Shown: in pieces, positions 1 to 7,465 of the stretch
Layout: the number at the start of each line of letters is the position of its first letter
Numbering within the stretch: the first letter of the stretch is position 1
Assembly (NCBI GenBank): GCA_037446725.1
Contig: JBBIIC010000004.1
Span: 168,036-232,035 of the forward strand
Direction of reading: 5' to 3'
Length of the DNA: 64,000 nucleotides
DNA from: JBBIIC01 sp037446725
GTDB taxonomy: Bacteria; Actinomycetota; Coriobacteriia; Anaerosomatales; SLCP01
Notes under the pieces: generated by a model
Database searches by the model: none
Told to the model about the DNA's origin: nothing
The model's input: the letters and a program-made list of their open reading frames with translations, nothing else
Position numbers and translations under genes: made by a program

Positions 1-413
1 GTAGCCCCTTCCGGGCAGTGAGACCGGAGCCAGTCCAGGTCGGTGGTGCGGTTGGCGGCGTTCGCGATCATGAGGTACTCGAGCTCGCCCGTGTGATAGA
101 CGATCACATCGTCGATGATACCGCCGTCCTCGTCGCACATGAGCGTGTACTGGGCGGCACCTACACCGGCGATGCGCGCGAGGTCGTTAGTGAGGATTCC
201 CTGCAGGAAGTCGAAGGCGCCGAATCCGAACACTCTGAACTCGGTCATGTGACAGACGTCGAAGATGCCAGCCGACGTGCGGACCGCCTCGTGCTCGTGG
301 GTGATGCCCGAGTACTGCAGCGGCATCTCGTATCCCGCGAAGGGCACCAACCGTGCCCCGAGGGCGAGATGCTCGTCGTACAAGGGAGTCTTCGCCAGCA
401 TGCCGCTCATCAT
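1..413 (-). CDS. gcvT: Glycine cleavage system T protein (aminomethyltransferase), N-terminal part, cut by window edge
   Basis: The reverse strand encodes about 137 residues before the window ends. They read as the N-terminus of the tetrahydrofolate-dependent aminomethyltransferase of the glycine cleavage system: LYDEHLALGARLVPFAGYE, then the FDVCHMTEF block (FDVSHMGE in most members), then the LQGILTND and GGIIDDV stretches that lie in the folate-binding domain. Two consecutive ATG codons (413 and 410) follow a GAGAGGAG ribosome site; I use the first. It is the last visible gene of a minus-strand run, 48 bases after the carboxypeptidase gene. The C-terminus and any gcvH/gcvP neighbours lie outside. 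A folate-dependent paralogue such as YgfZ is a less likely reading. Confidence 0.85.
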   Translation of the reverse strand, partial: MMSGMLAKTPLYDEHLALGARLVPFAGYEMPLQYSGITHEHEAVRTSAGIFDVCHMTEFRVFGFGAFDFLQGILTNDLARIAGVGAAQYTLMCDEDGGIIDDVIVYHTGELEYLMIANAANRTTDLDWLRSHCPEGA

Positions 414-461
414 CGGCTCCTCTCGTCCTTCCTGCCGTGTGTGATCCCGCCCTGCGGACGA

Positions 462-1715
462 CTACCCCGCGGGTGTCGGCTCGGCCCGTGCGTCGCCGGC
501 GAAGACCGACCTCCACGCCCTCACGATCGCGATCCAGACGCGCTCGGGCAGCGTCGGGCGGCGGACGTCCTCGACGGCGATCAGAGGGACCTGCTCGATG
601 AGGCGCCCGCCTTGCACAAGCGAGAGTGTGCCGACGCGGTCGCCGCGTGCGACCGGTGCATCGACGCTCTCCCTGATGCTTACGGTTCGCGTGACCTCAC
701 CGGAGAGGTCGAAGACCGGGAGGCTCGCCGGGACCCCCACGACCGCGTCGATCTCCCTGTCGAGGTAGTCGGCGACCCGCACCGTACCGAGCACCTCGCC
801 GGTCTCCGCCAGCCGCTGCTCGGTATAGTGGACGAATCCCCACTCGAGTAGGAGGCCGGCTTGCTGGAAGCGGTCCATCTCGTCTGCAGCACCCAGCACA
901 ACGGCGTAGAGTTCGATGCCGCGTCGCTCGGCAGACGCCACGAGCGAGTACCCGGCCCGGCTCGTCCAGCCGGTCTTCACTCCGGTCGCACCCTCGAGGG
1001 TCCCGATCAGCAGGTTGCCGTTCTCGAGTTCCTGGGGCCCGTCGGCGCCGTCAATCACGATCTTCTCGAGCGCAGCCATGCGCCGGAACTCATCGTTGGC
1101 CATCGCATAGCGGGCCAGCGTGGCGAGATCGGTCGCGCTCGTGTGGTGCCCATCGGCGTCGAGCCCGTGCGGGTTGGCGAACGAGGTGTGCTCGAGGCCG
1201 AGCTGCTCGGCCTTCGCGTTCATCATCCCGACGAAACCCTCGACGCTCCCTCCGACATGCTCCGCGACCGCCACAGAAGCGTCGTTGCCCGACTTGACGA
1301 GCAGCGCCTCGAGGAGGGTCCCGAGCGGGTAGGTCCCCCCGGACTTGAGCCTGGCCGCGGCCTCACCAATCCTCGTGGCTCCCCGAGAGACCGTGACCTG
1401 CTCGTCGAGATCCGCGTTCTCGAGCGCCACGATCGCCGTCATGATCTTGGTCGTGCTCGCCATGGCGCGCTCCCGTTCGGCGTCGCGCGCCCACAAGATG
1501 CGTCCGTCCTCGGTCATGAGGACGCCAGCCGCGGCGCCAAGATCGGGAGCGAGCGCAGCTTGCTCGGCTCCCAGCTCGGAGACGGGAAGGTCCCCGACGC
1601 GGTCGTCCGGACGCACGACGGCGGCGGCGGACCCGACCGCGCCGGGAAGGAGCGCAAGCACGAGAAGTGCGCGCACCAGGCCACCCCGGGGATGCCGGGC
1701 ATCCAGCCGTCTCAT
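462..1715 (-). CDS. D-alanyl-D-alanine carboxypeptidase (penicillin-binding protein 5/6 family, S11)
   Basis: About 417 residues. A basic N-terminus and hydrophobic stretch (residues about 12-33) form a signal peptide for export. All three serine-peptidase motifs of family S11 are visible: STTK at about 87-90 with the nucleophile serine, SGN at about 142-144, and KTG at about 247-249. The enzyme should trim the terminal D-alanine of peptidoglycan stem peptides outside the membrane. The C-terminal third resembles the beta-rich domain of DacA/DacF. I place the start at ATG 1715, just before the signal peptide; the longer open frame upstream overlaps the ACT gene and is arginine- and cysteine-rich nonsense. 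It sits 25 bases after the ACT gene in an envelope-related operon. Confidence 0.88.
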   Translation of the reverse strand: MRRLDARHPRGGLVRALLVLALLPGAVGSAAAVVRPDDRVGDLPVSELGAEQAALAPDLGAAAGVLMTEDGRILWARDAERERAMASTTKIMTAIVALENADLDEQVTVSRGATRIGEAAARLKSGGTYPLGTLLEALLVKSGNDASVAVAEHVGGSVEGFVGMMNAKAEQLGLEHTSFANPHGLDADGHHTSATDLATLARYAMANDEFRRMAALEKIVIDGADGPQELENGNLLIGTLEGATGVKTGWTSRAGYSLVASAERRGIELYAVVLGAADEMDRFQQAGLLLEWGFVHYTEQRLAETGEVLGTVRVADYLDREIDAVVGVPASLPVFDLSGEVTRTVSIRESVDAPVARGDRVGTLSLVQGGRLIEQVPLIAVEDVRRPTLPERVWIAIVRAWRSVFAGDARAEPTPAG

Positions 1716-1740
1716 GATCGTGAGGCGCTTCAGCTCGACG

Positions 1741-2178
1741 TCACGCCCCGTCTGGTTCGTAGAGGTCGGTGGCGCGCAGCACGCGGTACCCGGCGGCCTC
1801 CAGGACGTCGAGCCCGCGCTCGCCGTCGACCTTGAGCACATCGACGGCTGCGCCGCCCACGCCTGGCTCGACGAAGCAATACGCGTACTCGACGTTGATG
1901 CCCTCGCTCCCGAGCGTCTCGAGCACGTCAGCCAGGCCGCCAGGCCTGTCGGGCACCTCGACCGCGATCACCCCGGTCACCGAGACGCCGAACCCCGCGC
2001 TCTCCAGAGTGCCCTTGGCCGTCCGAGGACGGTCGCAGATGATGCGCACTACCCCGAACTCCTGAGTGTCCGCCACCATTAGGGCCCTCATATTCACTCC
2101 CGTATCGCCCAGCACCCGGCACACATCGGCGAGCCTGCCCGGCTGGTTCTCGAGAAAGACCGAAAGCTGCTCGATCAC
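1741..2178 (-). CDS. Tandem ACT-domain protein
   Basis: A 145-residue protein made of two ACT domains (about 3-68 and 72-140). The repeats IEQLSVFLENQPGRLADVCR and VIAVEVPDRPGGLADVLE show the PGRLA/PGGLA turn typical of amino-acid-sensing ACT folds. There is no catalytic domain, so it is probably a small ligand-binding regulator. It begins with GTG a few bases after the stop of the phenylacetate-CoA ligase gene. A PaaK-like ligase followed by a free ACT protein is a recurrent pair in anaerobes and archaea, which suggests sensing of an aromatic or branched amino acid; the ligand cannot be read from the sequence. Confidence 0.85.
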   Translation of the reverse strand: MIEQLSVFLENQPGRLADVCRVLGDTGVNMRALMVADTQEFGVVRIICDRPRTAKGTLESAGFGVSVTGVIAVEVPDRPGGLADVLETLGSEGINVEYAYCFVEPGVGGAAVDVLKVDGERGLDVLEAAGYRVLRATDLYEPDGA

Positions 2179-2182
2179 GCGC

Positions 2183-3487
2183 TCACGCTCCTTCCAGTTC
2201 GCCGCGCAGGTCGACCACGCGACGGGCCTTGCCTTCGCTGCGCTCGATGGAGCGCGGCTCGACGAGCCTGACGTCGATCGAGACCGCGAGCGCCGAGGCT
2301 ATCTCCGAGCGAACCGTACGCTGCAATTCCTCGAGCTCGCGCACCTCGTCGAAGGCCAGGTCGGGCGCGACCTCGACGTGTACCTCGACCGTGTCCATCG
2401 AGCCGCGCTTACCGAGCACTACCTGGTAGTGCGGCGCGACGCCGGGGATGCCGGCGAGCACCTGCTCGATCTGACTCGGGAAGACGTTCACGCCGCGCAC
2501 GATGATCATGTCGTCCGTGCGCCCGGTGATACGCTCCATGCGGCGGAACGTGCGCCCGCACGCACACTCACCCGGGATGATCCGGGAGATGTCGCGGGTG
2601 CGGTAGCGGATGACCGGTATTCCCTCCTTGGTGAGCGTCGTGAAGACGACCTCTCCGCGCTCCCCGTCCGGCACCGGTCGCAGCGTCTCGGAATCGACGA
2701 TCTCGACGAAGAAGTGGTCCTCGTTCACGTGCAGGCCGTGCTGCTCGGTGCACTCACTCGCGACACCGGGACCGAGCACCTCGGAGAGCCCGTAGATGTC
2801 GATCGCCCGGATGCCGAGTCGCTCCTCGATCTGCACGCGCATGTTCTCGCTCCACGGCTCGGCGCCGAACACACCGACGCGCAGCGGGAGGGAGCGCGGG
2901 TCGATGCCCATCTCCTCAGCGGTCTCGGCCACGAGCAGCGAGTAGGACGGCGTGCACGCCAGCACCGTCACTTCGAAGTCACCGAGCACCTGCACCTGGC
3001 GTCGGGTGTTGCCACCCGATATCGGGATGGTGAGGCAGCCGAGGCGCTCGGAGCCGTAGTGCACGCCGAGCCCTCCGGTGAACAGGCCGTAGCCGTAGGC
3101 TACCTGGACGACGTCGTCGGCGGTCGCGCCGGCGCACGCGAGCGTGCGCGCCATCATGTCGGCCCAGTTCGAGATGTCCTGCTGCGTGTAGCCCACGACG
3201 GTGATCTGCCCGGTGGTGCCGGAAGAGGCGTGGACGCGCACGATGTCGCGGCGATCGGCCGCAAACATCCCGTAGGGGTAGTTCGCGCGCATGTCATCTT
3301 TGACCGTGAACGGCACGCTCGCGAAGTCGGCCAAAGAGTCGACACGCGGCCTCACCCCGGCATCGTCGAACTTCGTGCGATAGAGCGAGACTCTGTCGTA
3401 GACGCGAGGGAGCAGCGCATTGAGGCGCTCGATCTGGAGATTCTCGAGACGCTCCCGAGACATCGCCTCAAACTCGGGCTGGAACAT
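2183..3487 (-). CDS. paaK: Phenylacetate-CoA ligase (AMP-forming)
   Basis: A 434-residue adenylate-forming enzyme of the usual PaaK length. Visible motifs: the nucleotide loop SSGTTGQITVVGYTQ near residue 90, YGLSEVLGPGVASEC near 240, the YRTRDIS hinge motif, and GRTDDMIIVRGVNVFPSQIE near the C-terminal domain. It joins an aryl acid (phenylacetate or the indole or hydroxyphenyl analogue) to CoA with ATP giving AMP and diphosphate. ATG 3487 follows GAGGGG. Its downstream partner is the ACT protein. In anaerobes such ligases can work with indolepyruvate:ferredoxin oxidoreductase in aromatic amino-acid catabolism, but no ior genes are in this window, so the substrate is inferred. Confidence 0.9.
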   Translation of the reverse strand: MFQPEFEAMSRERLENLQIERLNALLPRVYDRVSLYRTKFDDAGVRPRVDSLADFASVPFTVKDDMRANYPYGMFAADRRDIVRVHASSGTTGQITVVGYTQQDISNWADMMARTLACAGATADDVVQVAYGYGLFTGGLGVHYGSERLGCLTIPISGGNTRRQVQVLGDFEVTVLACTPSYSLLVAETAEEMGIDPRSLPLRVGVFGAEPWSENMRVQIEERLGIRAIDIYGLSEVLGPGVASECTEQHGLHVNEDHFFVEIVDSETLRPVPDGERGEVVFTTLTKEGIPVIRYRTRDISRIIPGECACGRTFRRMERITGRTDDMIIVRGVNVFPSQIEQVLAGIPGVAPHYQVVLGKRGSMDTVEVHVEVAPDLAFDEVRELEELQRTVRSEIASALAVSIDVRLVEPRSIERSEGKARRVVDLRGELEGA

Positions 3488-3535
3488 CCCCTCACCCCCG
3501 TCTGGGTCGCGGTGCGCGTGCGATGGTCTGCCGAC

Positions 3536-5515
3536 TCAGCGAGCGGGAGCGGTCGCGGTCGGTTCGGTCGAGCCCACTGGTTTCGTGCCGACCCGCACGA
3601 TCTGCTGCTTCGGGGAGTACGTTGACGTGAACGTGTCCTCGCGGACCACGGTACCACCCTTGAGCACGGTTCGCTTCACGACGACCTTGCGGCCGTCGAC
3701 GCCTGAGTCCTCGACGACTCGTGTTCCTGCCGCGAGCGTGTCGTCGGGCTCCTCCTTGACTGAGAACGGCCTGATGTCGGTGAAATCGCCGGTCATGGAG
3801 GTCACGCTGTAGCCCGGGTCGGTGCCGTACAGGCTGATCGTCACCGAGCTGTTCGAGAACGCCGTCGCGATGTAGATCCAATGCTCCGTGTCATTCTTGA
3901 ACTTGAAGTCCACGCCGCCCCACGCGACCGTTGCGTCACGTCCCTTTGGGTAGCTTGAGATGTAGAAGGAGTGGTTGCGGCGCTCGACGACGGGAAGACC
4001 CGACTCGAACACCGTATTGAACAGCGTTGTCGCCACCTGGCAGATACCGCCACCCAGCGAGGGAACGAGACGGCCTCCGACGATGGCGGGCGCCTCCTGG
4101 TAGCCCTTCGCCGCGGTCCGCGGGCCGATCGTGCCGTTGAACGAGAAGGTCTCGCCCGGACCCACGAGTGTGCCGTCGAGCGCCTTGGCGAGCGTGTGGA
4201 TGTTGGAGACCCTCGGCTTGTTGGTGGACAGGAACGTCGTCGTGTACGTGGCGATACGCTCCTCGATGCCCATCTGCTCGGCGCGTTCGGTCGTGAGTTC
4301 GGGCTCCAGGCGTTGCGTCCTCAGCTGCACCGTGCGGCTTTCCTCGGTGGTGAGGACCCGCGTCATCTCGGTCGCGAGCGATTCCACATCGATGCCGACG
4401 CCATCACGCGAGGGGATGATGGTCACCGTGCCGCCGCCGACCTTGAACTGAGCGTCGACCGGGGGCGTTCCGGCCTCGCCGACGCGTGCGCGCACCGTGG
4501 CCGAGGCCTCGTCAGACGAGATATAGGCCTCGAGCACCCATCTGTCGGGCGTCGCGCTGGACGAAGCATGGGACGCTCCAGCGCTTCCGGACTCCTCGGC
4601 CGCAGGCGCCGCGGCTCCGGCGGGAGGCACCGGCTTGGTGCGGAAGGCGATCCACGGTGCGATCTCGCGGGCGGAGAACTCCCACGACCGCGTGTCGTCG
4701 GCAACGGTCACTGGTCCCGCGAGCATCGCGCGCGTGTCTGAGAGCGCTGGTTCGGCATCTGCATCGGTGATCTTGACCGGGGTGAAGTCGACGGCGACCT
4801 CGACCTCACGATCGGCGGACACGAATGCTCCGAGGACCTCGGCGCGCACTTCGGCCTCGCGCACGGCGATGCCGAGCACGGCGGACTCGAGAGAGACCTC
4901 GGTACCGTCGATGACGACCCGGGCGTCGCGCGGTTCGCGCTCGACCGCAGCGGCGATCTCGGCAAGGAAGCCATCGACCGCCGCCGGGTCCGCGTCGACC
5001 GTCACCGGCACGGTCACCGGCTCCAGCCAGAGGCGGAGACGCTCCGACACACGATCGCCGAGCGACCCGGTTCGCCCGTACTCCATCGCCTGGCCGACGA
5101 GTTCCTCGCTCTCGAGGGTGGCCGAAAGGTTCGCCGCATTCATCGGCCACGACTGGTCCTCGAAGGTCACCGTGATCGGATCGGCGAGCCGCGGACCGAA
5201 CGTCTCGTCGAGGGCTGCCACCGCTCTCTCGCGGGTCATGGCGCCCACGCTGACCTCGCCGACGCGGACACCGGGGTGCACGCGGCCGAAGGAGACGGCG
5301 ACGTCGATCGCGACCAACAGGACGAGCAGCGATAGCGTGACAGCGGTGCCGAGCGCGACGCCCTTGAGCCAGGCGGGGCGATCGGCGAACAGCCGCTCGA
5401 CGCGTCCGCGCAGCGTGCGCTCGCGAGCACGGCGCTCCCGGGCACGGCGCCCTTCTTCAAGGAGCGTCTGGCCGTCCATGGCCAGCGTCCCTTCGTTGTC
5501 GACGTTCTCGGTCAC
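3536..5515 (-). CDS. VanW-family membrane-anchored protein with peptidoglycan-binding-like and G5 domains
   Basis: A 659-residue protein. A charged cytoplasmic tail (1-50) is followed by one membrane helix (about 52-76), so the rest lies outside the cell. Two YoaR-type putative peptidoglycan-binding regions follow, the second interrupted by an Ala/Ser/Pro-rich low-complexity insert. The VanW domain spans about 450-565, with the motifs GETFSFN, GGRLVPSLGGGICQVATTLFN (first part) and ERRNHSFYISSYPKG. A G5 domain (about 575-645) ends the protein. GTG 5515 overlaps the previous stop as GTGA and has a GAGGA ribosome site. VanW itself has no settled biochemical role; a wall-associated role is inferred from domains and from the adjacent carboxypeptidase gene. 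Confidence 0.88.
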   Translation of the reverse strand: MTENVDNEGTLAMDGQTLLEEGRRARERRARERTLRGRVERLFADRPAWLKGVALGTAVTLSLLVLLVAIDVAVSFGRVHPGVRVGEVSVGAMTRERAVAALDETFGPRLADPITVTFEDQSWPMNAANLSATLESEELVGQAMEYGRTGSLGDRVSERLRLWLEPVTVPVTVDADPAAVDGFLAEIAAAVEREPRDARVVIDGTEVSLESAVLGIAVREAEVRAEVLGAFVSADREVEVAVDFTPVKITDADAEPALSDTRAMLAGPVTVADDTRSWEFSAREIAPWIAFRTKPVPPAGAAAPAAEESGSAGASHASSSATPDRWVLEAYISSDEASATVRARVGEAGTPPVDAQFKVGGGTVTIIPSRDGVGIDVESLATEMTRVLTTEESRTVQLRTQRLEPELTTERAEQMGIEERIATYTTTFLSTNKPRVSNIHTLAKALDGTLVGPGETFSFNGTIGPRTAAKGYQEAPAIVGGRLVPSLGGGICQVATTLFNTVFESGLPVVERRNHSFYISSYPKGRDATVAWGGVDFKFKNDTEHWIYIATAFSNSSVTISLYGTDPGYSVTSMTGDFTDIRPFSVKEEPDDTLAAGTRVVEDSGVDGRKVVVKRTVLKGGTVVREDTFTSTYSPKQQIVRVGTKPVGSTEPTATAPAR

Positions 5516-6303
5516 TGTGTGTCCTCAGCAGGCGTGCCCACCACGAACTCCCGTGTCGTCGCGGCAGGCACGCTCAGCCCTTCCGATCTCGCCAGCGTGA
5601 CGACCACACCGGGAAACGTCACGAGCGTCGACTTCAGTCCGCCGGGCAGTTCGAGCGATTGCGCAAGGCTCCCTGGCTCCCCGAGCGCGATCACTTCGTA
5701 TCCGCGGGCAAGCGCCATGCCATCGAGTTCGATCTGGCCCCCCTGGCCGGAGAAGCCGCTCGTGGCACTCACCCGCACCCCGTTGATCGCGATCGCTTCC
5801 GCGCCACCCGCACGCAGCTCATGGATCATCCTCACGAAGTCCTGCGGCAGGAGCACCCGTTCCGGGTCGTCGATGGTGATCGTGATGCCGGGGCCGCTTG
5901 CCCCGGCGAGCCCGGCAACGACCCTCACGGCGTTCAGTTCCTTGGTCGCTTCGTTGAGGACGCGGGCGCGGTCCTCGGTCGCCTGACCCGCCTCGAGCAG
6001 ACGCATCTGCACTCGCGCAACCTCGGTCCGCAGCACGGTGTTCTCCGCAGTGAGCTGCTCGATGATGATCGCGAGGTTCTGGTCTGACTGACGTTCGAGC
6101 GAGCCGGAGTAAGACGCCTGCCCGCGCATCTGGGCGACGAGCAGGAAACCGACCAGCATCAGACCCGCGGCCAGCGTCGCCACGAGCCGCGCCTGGTTGA
6201 ACGAGCGCTCGACGAGCTTCTCCGAGGCCTGCAGCGCCTTGACCGACTCGTCACGCAGATAGACGAGCTTCTCGCGGGAGGGTACGCGGGCGTTCATGCC
6301 CAT
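5512..6303 (-). CDS. DUF881 membrane-anchored coiled-coil protein
   Basis: About 263 residues: one N-terminal membrane helix (around ATLAAGLMLVGFLLVAQ), a coiled-coil stretch rich in Q, E and L, and the DUF881 domain with GPGITITIDDP and GGAEAIAINGVRV. It is the second DUF881 gene flanking the small basic protein gene, a conserved actinobacterial arrangement. ATG 6303 overlaps the small-basic-protein stop as TGATG; in-frame ATGs at 6318 and 6297 are alternatives. The stop overlaps the VanW start, so translation is probably coupled. The family is linked to the envelope or division but lacks a defined activity. Confidence 0.88.
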   Translation of the reverse strand: MGMNARVPSREKLVYLRDESVKALQASEKLVERSFNQARLVATLAAGLMLVGFLLVAQMRGQASYSGSLERQSDQNLAIIIEQLTAENTVLRTEVARVQMRLLEAGQATEDRARVLNEATKELNAVRVVAGLAGASGPGITITIDDPERVLLPQDFVRMIHELRAGGAEAIAINGVRVSATSGFSGQGGQIELDGMALARGYEVIALGEPGSLAQSLELPGGLKSTLVTFPGVVVTLARSEGLSVPAATTREFVVGTPAEDTQ

Positions 6304-6647
6304 CACTCCCACCCCCATCGGCTGAACAGCAGCCGCCGGACCGTACCGAGGTTCTCGAAGACCCGCATGCCGAATGCGACCACCGCGGCGAGGTAAAGCT
6401 CGCGAACGCCGATCCGGTCACCGACGAAGACGATGAACGCCGCCATCAAGGTGTTCGTCAGAAAGCCCGACACGAACACTTTGTCGTCGAAGGTGCCCTC
6501 GAGGCTCGCCTTGACTCCGCCAAGGCACGCGTCGATCGCGGCGAGCACCGCAACGCCAAGATACGTGAGCCACGAAACCGGCACGCTCACATTCGTCAGC
6601 AGTCCGAGTGTCACGCCGAGGGCAAGTGCGAGAGCGAGCGCGAGCAT
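6303..6647 (-). CDS. sbp: Small basic family membrane protein (Sbp, DUF1290)
   Basis: A 114-residue integral membrane protein with three hydrophobic helices: an Ala/Leu-rich first helix, LTYLGVAVLAAIDACLGGVK, and the C-terminal helix ending FENLGTVRRLLF. The AAIDACLGGVKASLEGTFDDKVF block is the family signature (positions about 37-59). Small basic proteins are encoded next to cell-division or envelope genes in Firmicutes and Actinobacteria; here it lies between two DUF881 genes. ATG 6647 makes a TGATG junction with the upstream gene; GTG 6650, one codon earlier, is an alternative. No catalytic residues are evident. Confidence 0.87.
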   Translation of the reverse strand: MLALALALALGVTLGLLTNVSVPVSWLTYLGVAVLAAIDACLGGVKASLEGTFDDKVFVSGFLTNTLMAAFIVFVGDRIGVRELYLAAVVAFGMRVFENLGTVRRLLFSRWGWE

Positions 6648-7375
6648 CACGCACCCCCGTCCGGGGGCCCTACGTACTGCGGTCGCATCGAACCGCGGTA
6701 GGCGACAACGGTGAGTTCGGGCGAACGGGTCAGAGTGACCTGCAGGCCGTACTGGTTCTTGTAGGCGCCGAAGAGCAGGGCCGCCGACTCGTCGGCGAGC
6801 ACGGATTCCTCGAGCGCGGCAGGATCGCCGACGGCCCGGATCACGTACGGGCTGCCGAGTCGCGCGGAGTTAACGAGCACGGTCGTGCCGGCGCAGCGGA
6901 TAGGGGTGGTCGCCACCACGCGCTCCCCGTTCACTTCGACCGCCTCGGCGCCGCCCACGAAGAGCGCGTTGACCACCGCGGCGATGTCGGTGTCGTGGAT
7001 GAGGTAGTCGTTCGGGTCCGCGCCCTGCGCAACCTCGCCACCGTCACCCAGGACGACCTCCACGCCCGGGCCCGAGACAGCCGAGAGTCCTGCGGCCTGG
7101 CGGACGCGGTCGAGCTCGTGAGAGAACGAGGCACTCAAACCCGAGTCCTCGGCGGCCTGCTTCTCGAGCTTGGCGAGATCGGCTCGCAACTCGGCCAGGC
7201 GGTCCTGGAGCTCGGTGCGTTGGGCTTCCATGGACTGGACGACATCGACGAGCTCACTCGACCTCCCGGGACGCGCGTCGGCGAGGCGGGTGGTCGTGTT
7301 GAAGGCGACCGCTATGAGCACCCCGAGCACCCCGAATACGAGGACGAGGGCAGGGCGATACGGATTCCGGTGCAT
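6647..7375 (-). CDS. DUF881 membrane-anchored protein, first gene of the envelope operon
   Basis: A 242-residue protein with an N-terminal membrane anchor (PALVLVFGVLGVLIAVAF, residues about 8-25), a coiled coil (about 48-85, with QRTELQDRLAELRADLAKLE), and a DUF881 domain carrying GPGVEVVLGD and GGAEAVEVNGERV. It is a paralogue of the gene at 5512-6303. As the first gene after a good promoter (-10 at 7421-7426) it probably heads the operon running down to gcvT. The ATG is 39 bases from the predicted transcription start. Biochemical role unknown; co-occurrence with the small basic protein suggests they act together at the membrane. Confidence 0.87.
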   Translation of the reverse strand: MHRNPYRPALVLVFGVLGVLIAVAFNTTTRLADARPGRSSELVDVVQSMEAQRTELQDRLAELRADLAKLEKQAAEDSGLSASFSHELDRVRQAAGLSAVSGPGVEVVLGDGGEVAQGADPNDYLIHDTDIAAVVNALFVGGAEAVEVNGERVVATTPIRCAGTTVLVNSARLGSPYVIRAVGDPAALEESVLADESAALLFGAYKNQYGLQVTLTRSPELTVVAYRGSMRPQYVGPPDGGA

Positions 7376-7420
7376 ACGGAAGCAAACACCACACGTAGGT
7401 CGGGGGCCGTCGAAGGCCGC

Positions 7421-7449
7421 ATTATAGCAGGTAATCCACCAATTCGGAA
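7421..7449 (-). promoter_or_regulatory. Sigma-70-type promoter of the DUF881/sbp/VanW operon
   Basis: On the reverse strand TATAAT (7421-7426) is preceded by TG one base upstream, an extended -10 element. A weak -35 TTCCGA (7444-7449) lies 17 bases further up. Transcription should start near 7414, leaving a short leader before the ATG at 7375. Confidence 0.65.
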
Positions 7450-7465
7450 GCCCTCTGGACGATGG

